48,972 nt of DNA from an uncultured Collinsella sp. (GTDB lineage: Bacteria; Actinomycetota; Coriobacteriia; Coriobacteriales; Coriobacteriaceae), in the NCBI GenBank assembly GCA_900751695.1, contig CAADSS010000059.1:1-48972 (forward strand). The letters run 5' to 3'. The translations under genes were made by a program, and so were the position numbers. Shown piece by piece: positions 41,455 to 48,972 of this stretch (its first letter is position 1; each line of letters opens with the position of its first letter). The notes beneath the pieces are model-generated. The model worked only from the letters and a program-made list of their open reading frames with translations, was not told the DNA's origin and made no database searches.

Positions 41455-41718
41455 ATGATTTCGCTTGATTACAAGCCTCAGGGCGTGTGTGCTCGCAATA
41501 TTCACCTTGACCTTTCCGATGACGGCAACAAGGTGATAGGCGTTGAGTTTACCGGTGGCTGCGACGGCAATCTCAAGGCAATCTCCAAGCTGGTCGAGGG
41601 CGCTCCTGCCGATCGCGTAATCGAGGTTCTCGCCGGTAATACCTGCGGTATGAAAAAGACCTCCTGCGCCGACCAGCTTACGCGCGCCATCGAGGCCGCT
41701 CGCGCCGAGATCGCCTAA
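41455..41718 (+). CDS. TSCPD-domain protein (TIGR03905 type)
   Basis: An 87-residue protein matching the short family with a conserved TSCPD-like end: FTGGCDGNLKAISKLVEG and CGMKKTSCADQLTRAIE. The Cys residues (Cys34 in GGCDG and two near residue 65-70) suggest metal or redox function. Its role is not known to me. Its stop overlaps the next gene's start by one base, so the two are coupled. Confidence 0.88.
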   Translation: MISLDYKPQGVCARNIHLDLSDDGNKVIGVEFTGGCDGNLKAISKLVEGAPADRVIEVLAGNTCGMKKTSCADQLTRAIEAARAEIA

Positions 41719-42929
41719 TGGGTATCGCCGATCACATCAAGAACGGAATATCGCGTCGCGGCTTTGTACTCGGTGGGGCTGCCGCGGGCGCTGCCACGGT
41801 GCTTGCCGGATGCTCGAAAAAAACGGGTACCAGCGATGATGCCGCCGGCGAGCCGCAGGTTATCAAGGACGATTCCAAAATTATCTCGATTACGGATGAG
41901 TATGAGGCTGTCGACATCGATCTTGAGCCGGCGGCGTCGTGGACGCTGCCTCTGGGTACGCTGCTGTACTACTGCGACGGCGATTACGCCGCGGCGATGA
42001 TGGCGCCCGCATCGGCATTGCACGCCAACACGCTCGGTGTGCTCAACCTGGGCGATGGCTCGCTTACCACATTAATCGAGGATCCTGTCGAGGGCACGGG
42101 ATATGCATTCTACGATGTCCGCGCCGGCGACGGCGTATTCGCGTGGGTTGAGATGAACTTTGCCAATTCATCGTGGAAGCTCTACGCTCAAAATCTGTCG
42201 GGCGCTTCGCTCTCTGGCGATGTGGTTGAGCTCGATCGAGGTGGCAAGGACTATGATCCGCCCCTGTTCACGGCGTTCGGGTCATCAGTCATCTGGTATA
42301 AAATGCCTTCGGCAGGCGGCAATAAAACGAGTAGTGATTCGTTTTGCTATCGTCGCTCGCTTGATGAATCCAAGGCCGAGGCAATTTGGAAATCGACGGG
42401 CCGCTTTGCATCGGCCCCGCGCGCGAGCGACGGCATTTTGACCATCTCGCCGCGTGTCCGCAACGACGAGGGCGTCTACTACGGCATAACGGCAATCGAT
42501 CTGACCGACGGCAACAACACCAAGCGTGCCCAGCTGGTCCTCCCTTCGTCAGTTTCGCCTTTCGAGGCCGTATATATGGGCGATACCTTCGTGTTTTCTA
42601 TCGAGGCGGCCTATAGTGGCGTGGGCAGCCTGGGCAATATGGGCACGTATATCGGTAATGAGGGAGGGCCGTACCTCTTCCTGTCACGCGAGCCGCTCGC
42701 ATGTGCGGCTGGCAAGAAGAATAAATACCTTGTTAAGGTACAGGCGTCGCATTTCCTGATCGACACCTCTGCCAAGACCTATGGCTCGCTGCTGTCGCCC
42801 GACCGCGCTTTGGAATATGGCGATTATCCAGCTACGGCGGGAAAATCGGACTCATTCCTTACGTACGCCACGGTGCGCAACAGCCAGGGTATACCAGAGA
42901 CGGTCACTGCACGCCTGTTCTCTCTTTAA
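41718..42929 (+). CDS. Tat-type secreted lipoprotein of unknown function
   Basis: A 403-residue secreted protein. The N-terminus has a twin-arginine motif (SRRGFVL) and a lipobox (TVLAGC, Cys near 32), so it should be exported by Tat or Sec and lipid-anchored. The remaining part is beta-rich with aromatic repeats every ~45 residues, consistent with a propeller-like fold. It has no catalytic motif that I recognise. It is coupled to the TSCPD gene by a one-base overlap, which suggests joint expression. Confidence 0.83.
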   Translation: MGIADHIKNGISRRGFVLGGAAAGAATVLAGCSKKTGTSDDAAGEPQVIKDDSKIISITDEYEAVDIDLEPAASWTLPLGTLLYYCDGDYAAAMMAPASALHANTLGVLNLGDGSLTTLIEDPVEGTGYAFYDVRAGDGVFAWVEMNFANSSWKLYAQNLSGASLSGDVVELDRGGKDYDPPLFTAFGSSVIWYKMPSAGGNKTSSDSFCYRRSLDESKAEAIWKSTGRFASAPRASDGILTISPRVRNDEGVYYGITAIDLTDGNNTKRAQLVLPSSVSPFEAVYMGDTFVFSIEAAYSGVGSLGNMGTYIGNEGGPYLFLSREPLACAAGKKNKYLVKVQASHFLIDTSAKTYGSLLSPDRALEYGDYPATAGKSDSFLTYATVRNSQGIPETVTARLFSL

Positions 42930-42988
42930 GTTTAGAGGGGTTAAAAAGGCGCCAACAGGGGAATAAACGCGTTGTAATTGTGAGTACC

Positions 42989-43027
42989 GCCCGCCGAGCT
43001 GCCGCGTCATAGCGGCATCCGGCGGGC
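42989..43027. other. GC-rich hairpin between lipoprotein and regulator genes
   Basis: Arms 42989-42996 and 43020-43027 (GCCCGCCG) with an inner GCCGC/GCGGC stem. No T-run follows, so it is a structural element, not a clear terminator. Confidence 0.5.
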
Positions 43028-43082
43028 TCAGGTGCGTTAAAATGGGCTTGTTCTTAGCTAATTGAGACAGGGGGGCCGTGTT

Positions 43083-43805
43083 ATGGCTTCAGATGCAAAA
43101 AAGATTCTGCTGGTCGAGGATGAGAAGGCAATCCGTGACGCCGTCGCCGCCTATCTCGAGCGCGAAGGCTACTGGGTTGTGGGCGTCGGCGACGGCCAGT
43201 CCGCGATCGAGGAGTTCGAGAAGCATCAGTTCGACCTGGTCGTGCTCGACCTTATGCTCCCCAAGATTCCCGGCGAGCGCGTTTGCCGCACCATTCGCGA
43301 TACCTCGGATGTCCCCATCATCATGCTGACGGCCAAGGGCGAGATCGAGGACCGTATTATCGGTCTTGAGCTCGGCGCCGACGACTATCTGATTAAGCCG
43401 TTCTCGCCGCGCGAGCTCGTCGCCCGCGTTCGCGCTCTGTTCCGCCGTGCCCATCAGGCCGACGAGCCCGCCGTCGAGGTGCTCGACTTCGGCGATCTGG
43501 TCATCGATATCTCGGGCCACAAGATCTTGGTCGAGGGCAAGGAAGTCGATCTGACGGCTTCCGAGTTCAAGCTGCTCACCACGCTCGCCCGCCATCCCGG
43601 CCGTGTGTATAACCGCATGGAGCTGGTCGAGAAAGTGCTCGGGTATGACTTTGAGGGCTATGAGCGCACCATCGATAGCCACGTGAAGAATCTTCGCGCC
43701 AAGCTGGGCGATGATCCCAAGAAGCCCAAGTGGCTCTACACCGTCCATGGTGTCGGCTATCGCTTCGAGGCTCCGGCCAAGACCGATAAGTCGGACGAGA
43801 AATAG
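43083..43805 (+). CDS. OmpR-family response regulator
   Basis: A 240-residue regulator from ATG 43083, which has a GGGGGG Shine-Dalgarno upstream; an earlier in-frame GTG is less likely. The receiver has the acidic pair near residues 12-13 (VEDE), the phosphoacceptor Asp56 in VLDLMLP, Thr in LTAKG and Lys in IKPFSPRE. The C-terminal winged helix has SEFKLLTTLARHPG and YERTIDSHVKNLRAKLG, so it is OmpR/PhoB type. The sensor kinase follows 11 bases later. The output genes are unknown; a role in envelope stress is a common use. Confidence 0.94.
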   Translation: MASDAKKILLVEDEKAIRDAVAAYLEREGYWVVGVGDGQSAIEEFEKHQFDLVVLDLMLPKIPGERVCRTIRDTSDVPIIMLTAKGEIEDRIIGLELGADDYLIKPFSPRELVARVRALFRRAHQADEPAVEVLDFGDLVIDISGHKILVEGKEVDLTASEFKLLTTLARHPGRVYNRMELVEKVLGYDFEGYERTIDSHVKNLRAKLGDDPKKPKWLYTVHGVGYRFEAPAKTDKSDEK

Positions 43806-43816
43806 GGAAATCACAT

Positions 43817-45382
43817 ATGACACCTGCGCGCTTTGAAATCGGACAAAAGCACAAGCAGGAGAGCGAGGCGGGTTCCAAGGCTAGTTGGAACACGCCTCGT
43901 TCCGATTCACGGCCAACGATGAGCTATCCCTCGCGCATGGCACTTGCTTTTGCTCTGACATCGCTCATGACAGTATTGGTGCTGGTGGGCGTTGTCTCTG
44001 TTGTGTGGGGCACGGTCTTTTCGGATTACACACGCTCCAATATCGTCGAAATCGCAAATTCCGCTGCCGAGAAGTTGGCAACCTCATATGAGGAAAACGG
44101 CTCTTGGACCGCGGGGGAACTGCGCACGGTCGCAACGTCGAGTTTGGTTTCCGACGATCTGGGTATGCAGGTCGTCAATAAAAAGGGCGTGATCGTTTAT
44201 GACGATTCCTGGCCCTCGGCAAGCGCCACCGCCGATGTACGCGAAAACCAGGCTACGACCGACGACACGAGCGGCAAGAGGGCATCGCATAGCCCGGTCT
44301 CGTCTGCTCCAACCGACTCCGATAGCGTTGCTAACGTCGAGATTGTAACGTCTTCCGGCGAGCATGTCGGACAGGTAAAGCTGTGGGCCATCGGCTCCGA
44401 CGCGCTGCTCACCAAGGCAGATTCTGCGTTTAGGGAGAAGACCTTTAACGCCATGGCCCTTGCCGCGGTTGTTGCGGTCTGCATCTCGGTTGTTATCGGA
44501 TCGTTCGTGTCGCGCATGCTCACCAAGCCGATTCATCGTATTACCAGCACCGCCAAGCAGATTCGCGACGGCGATTTGTCCGCTCGTACGGGCTTGCGCG
44601 GCGATGACGAAATCGATCAGCTGGGAGAGACCTTCGATGAGATGGCCACTTCGCTCGAGAAGGATATGAAACACGAGAAGCGCCTGACCTCAGACGTTGC
44701 ACACGAGCTGCGCACGCCGCTCATGGCCATGCTTGCAACGGTCGAGGCCATGCAGGACGGTGTGTATCCCACCGACGACGAACACCTGGAGACGGTCGCT
44801 TCCGAGACGCGTCGCTTGGCTCGTCTGGTACAGCAGATGCTCGACCTGTCGCGCGTGGAAAACAGCACGGCTCCGCTCAACCTTGAGCCGGTGGACATGG
44901 TTCCGTTCGTGCGATCGATTGTGAACGGCCAGGAGCGTCTGTTTGCCGACCGTGACCTTCGTCTTCGCTTTGCAGATGAAACCCAGGGGCACGACGATGT
45001 CGTCGAAGCCGATCCCGACATGATCACGCAATGCGTCATCAACCTCATGAGCAACGCCATGCGCTACACCCCCGAGGGCGGTTGGGTTGTGGTGTCGGTG
45101 CTCAGTGACCGCAAACATGTCAGTATTGCCGTTTCGGATACGGGTATCGGTATTGCCAAGGACGATCTGTCGCGCATCTTCGGGCGGTTTTGGCGCGCCG
45201 ATGCCAGCCGCGCCCGCGAAGCTGGCGGCCTGGGCGTTGGCCTCGCCGTGACCAAGCAGATCGTCGAGCGTCACCATGGCTACATATCCGTGGAGTCGGA
45301 GCTTGGAAAGGGTACGACTTTTACAATTCATCTGCCCCGCGAGCACACGGCAGACGCGGCATCTACTACAATGGAGCACTAG
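43817..45382 (+). CDS. Membrane sensor histidine kinase
   Basis: A 521-residue kinase with two hydrophobic spans near 40-65 and ~215-237 around a ~150-residue extracytoplasmic sensor domain. A HAMP linker follows (SRMLTKPIHRITSTAKQIRD), then the dimerisation/phosphoacceptor H box SDVAHELRTPL and the ATP-binding parts NLMSNAMRYTPEGG (N box), DTGIGI (G1) and GGLGVGLAV (G2). It is the partner of the regulator 11 bases upstream. The signal is not evident. Confidence 0.95.
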   Translation: MTPARFEIGQKHKQESEAGSKASWNTPRSDSRPTMSYPSRMALAFALTSLMTVLVLVGVVSVVWGTVFSDYTRSNIVEIANSAAEKLATSYEENGSWTAGELRTVATSSLVSDDLGMQVVNKKGVIVYDDSWPSASATADVRENQATTDDTSGKRASHSPVSSAPTDSDSVANVEIVTSSGEHVGQVKLWAIGSDALLTKADSAFREKTFNAMALAAVVAVCISVVIGSFVSRMLTKPIHRITSTAKQIRDGDLSARTGLRGDDEIDQLGETFDEMATSLEKDMKHEKRLTSDVAHELRTPLMAMLATVEAMQDGVYPTDDEHLETVASETRRLARLVQQMLDLSRVENSTAPLNLEPVDMVPFVRSIVNGQERLFADRDLRLRFADETQGHDDVVEADPDMITQCVINLMSNAMRYTPEGGWVVVSVLSDRKHVSIAVSDTGIGIAKDDLSRIFGRFWRADASRAREAGGLGVGLAVTKQIVERHHGYISVESELGKGTTFTIHLPREHTADAASTTMEH

Positions 45383-45440
45383 CTTTTCGCTATTCGGTGA
45401 AGGAGGGGCCGCGTCCCTGCCGCTCCGAGTTTGCGAAAAC

Positions 45441-45460
45441 ATGCGGGAAAGAACCCGCAT
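45441..45460 (+). terminator. Short hairpin between kinase and purC
   Basis: Arms 45441-45447 and 45454-45460 (ATGCGGG/CCCGCAT) with a 6-base loop, followed by TTTC. It may terminate the two-component unit weakly or modulate purC. Confidence 0.45.
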
Positions 45461-45491
45461 TTCTGTCGTATTTAGGTAAGGAGTGACTCAC

Positions 45492-46379
45492 GTGACAACG
45501 ATGGAGCGTCGTCCGGATTCCCGTGGCAAGGTTCGTGATATCTATGATGCCGGTGAAAACCTGCTGATGGTCGCCACCGACCGCATTTCTGCGTTCGACT
45601 TCATTCTTCCCGACGAGATTCCGTTTAAGGGAGAGGTGCTCAACCGCATCTCGGCATTCTGGTTCGATAAGTTTGCCGATATCGTTCCCAACCACCTCGT
45701 TTCCATCGATCCGGCGGATTTCCCCGAGGAGTTTGCCGAGTATCGTGACTACCTCGCAGGCCGCGCCATGCTGGTCAAGAAGGCCCAGACGATTCCTATC
45801 GAGTGCATCGTCCGCGGCTATCTGACCGGTTCGGGCAAGAAGACCTATGACGAGAACGGCACCGTCTGCGGCATTCAGCTGCCCGAGGGTCTGACCGAGG
45901 CCTCCAAGCTTCCCGAGCCGCTGTTCACGCCGTCCACGAAGGCCGAGATCGGCGACCACGACGAGAACATTTCGTTCGAGCGTTGCTGCGAGATCGTGGG
46001 TGAGGACATCGCCGCGCAGATTCGCGACCTGTCCCTCAAGATTTACAAGGCTGCTGCCGAGTATGCAGCGACCCGTGGCATCATCATCGCCGACACCAAG
46101 TTCGAGTTCGGTGTCATCGATGGCAAGGTTACGCTGATCGACGAGTGCCTCACGCCCGACTCCAGCCGTTTCTGGCCTGCCGCCAGCTACGAGGAGGGCA
46201 AGATTCAGCCCAGCTACGACAAGCAATTCGTCCGCAATTGGCTCAAGGCCAACTGGGATATGACGGGGGAGACCCCGCACCTGCCCGCCGAGGTCATCGA
46301 TGGCACGTCCGAGCGCTATCGCGAGGCCTTCCAGATCATCACGGGCTCCCAGTTCACAAGCATGAAGGAGAACGCATAA
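45492..46379 (+). CDS. purC: SAICAR synthetase
   Basis: A 295-residue SAICAR synthase (phosphoribosylaminoimidazole-succinocarboxamide synthase). The GTG at 45492 is preferred because AAGGAG lies 9 bases before it. Conserved parts are RGKVRDIYDAG, ATDRISAFDFIL, VVRGYLTGSG-type ECIVRGYLTGSGKK, LIDECLTPDSSRFWP and KQFVRNWL. It adds aspartate to CAIR in purine synthesis. Its stop directly precedes the GTG of the next gene. Confidence 0.96.
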   Translation: MTTMERRPDSRGKVRDIYDAGENLLMVATDRISAFDFILPDEIPFKGEVLNRISAFWFDKFADIVPNHLVSIDPADFPEEFAEYRDYLAGRAMLVKKAQTIPIECIVRGYLTGSGKKTYDENGTVCGIQLPEGLTEASKLPEPLFTPSTKAEIGDHDENISFERCCEIVGEDIAAQIRDLSLKIYKAAAEYAATRGIIIADTKFEFGVIDGKVTLIDECLTPDSSRFWPAASYEEGKIQPSYDKQFVRNWLKANWDMTGETPHLPAEVIDGTSERYREAFQIITGSQFTSMKENA

Positions 46380-46955
46380 GTGAGTACCCGTAGCGCCACG
46401 AACAAGCGCACGCAATCCCACGAAGTTACCGGGGTTGCGCGCAAGTCCGCCGCATCTGCTAAACCCGCCCGCCAGGCAGCGAGCTCCGTTCGCGTCGTAC
46501 CGGCTTCGTCTAAAGCTCGCCGCAAAGAGCTCGAGAAGGGTGAAAACCTGGAAGGCCTTTCCAAGGAGGAGAAGCGCGCCCGCAAGGCCAAACAGCGTGC
46601 TCGCGAGGATCGTATCTACACGGTGTCGAATATTCTCCTCAAGCAGGACGAGGACTACACCAAGCGCCGTCGTATCTGGTGGGCTGTGCTCGCCATCGGC
46701 ATGGTACTCGTCGTGGCAATTTGGGCTTCGCTCTACTTCGCTCCCGGCGGCACGGTGTCCAGTCCCGTCCAGATGGTCGGCATCGTTTTGTCCTATGTCA
46801 TCATTCTGGGTGATTTTATCTACGACTTCGTTCGTATTCGTCCCCTGCGCAACATGTACCGCACGCAGGCCGAGGGCATGTCCGAGAACAAGCTCAACGC
46901 TCTTATCGAACGCTCGGCTGCCGAGGAGGACAAGAAGTACTCCAAGAAGAAGTAG
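46380..46955 (+). CDS. Two-pass membrane protein of unknown function
   Basis: A 191-residue protein from GTG 46380, immediately after the purC stop, so translation is coupled. Residues 1-95 are basic, Ala/Lys/Arg-rich and probably disordered and cytoplasmic. Two hydrophobic spans lie at ~100-122 (WWAVLAIGMVLVVAIWASLY) and ~132-152. The C-terminus is Lys-rich. No family recognised. Confidence 0.78.
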   Translation: MSTRSATNKRTQSHEVTGVARKSAASAKPARQAASSVRVVPASSKARRKELEKGENLEGLSKEEKRARKAKQRAREDRIYTVSNILLKQDEDYTKRRRIWWAVLAIGMVLVVAIWASLYFAPGGTVSSPVQMVGIVLSYVIILGDFIYDFVRIRPLRNMYRTQAEGMSENKLNALIERSAAEEDKKYSKKK

Positions 46956-46985
46956 CGTTTGTATCCATACATATCGCTAAGATAT

Positions 46986-47016
46986 AAGGCGCGTCGTTTT
47001 TGCGGCGCGCCTTTTT
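46986..47016 (+). terminator. Terminator after the purC run
   Basis: Perfect 8-bp arms 46986-46993 and 47006-47013 (AAGGCGCG) around a 12-base loop, with T to 47016. Confidence 0.8.
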
Positions 47017-47044
47017 ACTGTTCTATAGATAGATGGAGTGGCAC

Positions 47045-48325
47045 ATGATTCGAGCTGCCCTGACGGTCGAAGAGGCTCTGGAGGGCATGAAGGCCCTGGA
47101 GCCCAAGATTAAAAACTACGCGCGCCTGGTCGTCCGCAAGGGCGTAAACGTCAAGCCCGGCCAGGAGGTCGTCGTTCAGTCTCCGGTCGAGTGCGCGCCG
47201 TTTGCGCGCGTGGTGGTCGCGGAGGCCTATGCTGCCGGCGCCGGCCACGTGACGGTCATTTGGGCCGATGATGCCGTGACGAGGCTCACGTACGAGCATG
47301 TCGAGAAAAGCTATTTTGAGCAGACACCCGAGTGGAAGCGCATGCAGCTGGATTCCTTGGCCCAGGATGGTGCCTGCTTTGTCTCTATCGAGGGTGCGGA
47401 TCCTGCGGCCCTCAAGGGCATCGATCCAGCCAAGCCGGCCGCGGCATCAAAGGCGAGGAATACGCAGTGCAAAGTTTTCCGCCGTGGACTGGATTACAAC
47501 ATCAATCCGTGGTGCATCGCCGGCGCTCCGGTCGTGGCTTGGGCACGCGAGGTGTTCCCGGGAGACGCCGATGAGGTTGCAATCTATAAGCTGTGGAATG
47601 CGATTCTGCACACCGCTCGCGCCGATGGCCAGGACCCAGAGAGTGACTGGGAACTCCATGACGCCGCATTCGAAAAGAACCTGCGTTTCCTGAACGACAA
47701 TCGTTTCGACTACCTGCATTACACCGCGGCAAATGGAACCGATCTGACGATTGGCATGACGAAAGGTCACGAGTGGGCCGGCGGCAAGGGCAAGACGCCC
47801 GATGGGCACCCTTTCTTCCCCAACATTCCCACCGAGGAAGTCTTCACTTCGCCCGATCGCATGCGCGCCGACGGTATCGTGTACTCGGCCATGCCGCTCA
47901 TCCACCACGGCAATAAAGTCGACGATTTTTGGATTAAGTTCGAGGGCGGCCGCGTGGTGGACTACGACGCCCGCGTGGGCAAGGCAACGCTCGCAAGTAT
48001 CATCGATACTGACGAGGGCGCTGCTCACCTGGGAGAGGTCGCGCTCATTTCCAAGAACACGCCGATCCGCGAAAGTGGTGTTCTGTTCTACGATACGCTC
48101 TATGACGAGAACGCTAGCTGCCATCTCGCGCTAGGTGTCGGTTTCCCCGAATGCATCGAGGGTGGGTATGACATGTCCAAGGAGGAGCTCCTGGAGCATG
48201 GCGTTAACGTCTCGAGCACGCATGTCGACTTTATGATTGGCACGGACGATATCGATATTACGGGCATTACGCCTGATGGACGTGAAGTTGTGATTTTCCA
48301 GAACGGCCAATGGAGTTGGGAATAG
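47045..48325 (+). CDS. Aminopeptidase, M29 family
   Basis: A 426-residue leucyl aminopeptidase of the M29 (PepS/AmpS/AmpT) type. The ATG at 47045 follows GGAG by about 6 bases. Typical parts are LVVRKGVNVKPGQEVVVQSP near 31-50, FPNIPTEEVFTSPDRMRADG near 257-276 and HVDFMIGTDDIDITG near 395-409, which carry the metal-binding Glu, His and Asp. M29 enzymes cleave N-terminal residues from peptides with Co or Zn. It stands alone before tRNA-Lys. Confidence 0.95.
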   Translation: MIRAALTVEEALEGMKALEPKIKNYARLVVRKGVNVKPGQEVVVQSPVECAPFARVVVAEAYAAGAGHVTVIWADDAVTRLTYEHVEKSYFEQTPEWKRMQLDSLAQDGACFVSIEGADPAALKGIDPAKPAAASKARNTQCKVFRRGLDYNINPWCIAGAPVVAWAREVFPGDADEVAIYKLWNAILHTARADGQDPESDWELHDAAFEKNLRFLNDNRFDYLHYTAANGTDLTIGMTKGHEWAGGKGKTPDGHPFFPNIPTEEVFTSPDRMRADGIVYSAMPLIHHGNKVDDFWIKFEGGRVVDYDARVGKATLASIIDTDEGAAHLGEVALISKNTPIRESGVLFYDTLYDENASCHLALGVGFPECIEGGYDMSKEELLEHGVNVSSTHVDFMIGTDDIDITGITPDGREVVIFQNGQWSWE

Positions 48326-48344
48326 TCCCAGACCGTGGTACAAT
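48316..48344 (+). promoter_or_regulatory. Promoter of tRNA-Lys
   Basis: TTGGGA (48316-48321) and TACAAT (48339-48344) with a 17-base spacer. The -35 overlaps the last codons of the aminopeptidase gene. Confidence 0.65.
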
Positions 48345-48353
48345 GCCACCCGC

Positions 48354-48429
48354 GGGCCGTTAGCTCAGCTGGCAGAGCAGGGGACTTTTAATCCCAAGGT
48401 CCAGGGTTCGAACCCCTGACGGCCCACCA
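48354..48429 (+). tRNA. tRNA-Lys (TTT)
   Basis: Complete cloverleaf: acceptor GGGCCGT/ACGGCCC, anticodon loop CTTTTAA (anticodon TTT), T loop GTTCGAACC and encoded CCA at 48427-48429. Confidence 0.97.
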
Positions 48430-48441
48430 TAGAATAGAAAA

Positions 48442-48469
48442 GCGACTGGCGGATGCCGGCCGCTTTTTT
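48442..48469 (+). terminator. Terminator of tRNA-Lys
   Basis: Arms 48442-48450 and 48455-48463 (one mismatch, one G-T) with a 4-base loop, then a run of six T. Confidence 0.85.
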
Positions 48470-48478
48470 GTTGCCGCG

Positions 48479-48674
48479 GCACGGGTTCGAACCCGAAAGG
48501 GCGCGGAGCTGAGGAAACGCGTGAGCGTTTGCCAGCGCAGCGCGCAAGGCGCGAAAGCGCCGCAGCGGCCGCCTGCGAAGCAGGCTGAACCCCTGACGGC
48601 CCACCCAAAGATTGTTGAGACGGTCAACTTCGGTTGGCCGTCTTTTTTGTTGCCGGTGCACGGGTTCGAACCCG
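48479..48674 (+). repeat. tRNA-Lys 3'-end cassette with duplicated units
   Basis: GCACGGGTTCGAACCCG occurs at 48479-48495 and 48658-48674, each time after CTTTTTTGTTGCCG (48463-48476, 48642-48655). 48587-48605 is a perfect 19-base copy of the tRNA-Lys 3' end (48410-48428). Hairpins lie at 48515-48530 and 48571-48585 (GCCTGCGAAGCAGGC). No gene is coded. Confidence 0.85.
48618..48648 (+). terminator. Second terminator in the tRNA-Lys cassette
   Basis: 11-bp arms 48618-48628 and 48633-48643 with a TTCG tetraloop and a T-run to 48648. It follows the partial tRNA copy, not a whole gene. Confidence 0.88.
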
Positions 48675-48972
48675 TATCTATCTATATATAAGAACGCTTG
48701 GCGAACAAAACCCGCCTTTTACCGATGGGTAACAAATAGCTGATGCCTTTGGAGTAAAGTAGCGCTCCAGAGATGACCGATGTCTCAATACTCATAAAAC
48801 AGCTGGTCATCGCCAATATCAGAAGCCAATGCTTCAGTTTTAACCTCAGTGACGCGACTGAGGGATCTATTCATTTGTGAACAAAATATGGAGTGCGCGA
48901 TTCCCGCCCCCGGGGCCCCTCCGGTCTGGCAATATATCTCCTTGCCGCGCGGCCCGGTCGGACCGGATGAGC
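48675..48972. other. No gene seen at the right edge
   Basis: Positions ~48675-48890 are AT-richer, with no supported open frame or RNA fold. From ~48905 the sequence turns strongly GC-rich with short palindromes (CCCCCGGGGCCCC, CCGGTCGGACCGG), which could be the edge of another repeat or RNA gene. Confidence 0.4.

Noticed and set aside
48360..48661. Short minus-strand open frames across tRNA-Lys with GFEPWTLGL-like translations
   Set aside because: This is the well-known false protein from antisense tRNA T arms, not a gene.
1..48972. CRISPR arrays, complete insertion sequences or rRNA genes
   Set aside because: No regularly spaced repeats, no transposase-like protein and no rRNA-like sequence were seen.

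Overview
The window looks like the replication-origin region of a gut Coriobacteriia chromosome, most likely Collinsella or a close relative. The reasons are the high-GC coding sequence, the gene order dnaA-dnaN-recF-DUF721-gyrB-gyrA running left and rpmH-rnpA-yidD-yidC-jag-rsmG-parA-parB running right, PafBC-like WYL regulators, and LPxTG surface proteins. The genus is inferred from gene order and protein character; no database was searched.

Layout. Positions 1-4196 carry a leftward pair of sortase-anchored pilus/adhesin genes, the second cut by the window edge. Positions 4622-7948 carry typA and three upstream small genes (two unknowns and a DUF151 nuclease-like protein). Positions 8108-8408 hold a tRNA-Ile/Ala/Ile cluster, followed by a 138-bp long inverted repeat and the gyrA terminator. 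Positions 8708-19770 form the leftward replication block: gyrA, gyrB, a DUF721/DciA-like gene, recF, dnaN, dnaA, and an ATPase-HTH gene directly upstream of dnaA. The probable oriC lies near 19.72-19.87 kb, where all flanking genes diverge and a 14-base DnaA-box-like word recurs. Positions 20044-25083 run right: rpmH, rnpA, yidD, yidC, jag, rsmG, three perfect parS sites, parA, parB and a coupled small membrane protein. This block is visibly less GC-rich from rsmG onward.

From 25.3 kb the content is mixed: rlmN (leftward), ddl, a DinG-type helicase with an N-terminal exonuclease, two overlapping WYL regulators (leftward), a very large membrane M28-peptidase-like protein split by a disordered insert, a thioester-domain LPATG adhesin (leftward), tRNA-Gly, purB, a TSCPD protein, a Tat-type lipoprotein, an OmpR/histidine-kinase pair, purC, a two-pass membrane protein, an M29 aminopeptidase and tRNA-Lys. 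Both tRNA-Gly and tRNA-Lys are followed by unusual cassettes that repeat the tRNA 3' end.

The most interesting points are: the GyrA quinolone-pocket residue that is Phe instead of Ser; the variant DnaA boxes (TTTTCAACA) beside a DnaA with an altered DNA-recognition motif; the ATPase with a Gln/Pro/Met-rich linker and winged helix encoded with dnaA; the tRNA-3'-end cassettes; the long inverted repeat; and the split M28 peptidase with a degenerate catalytic motif.
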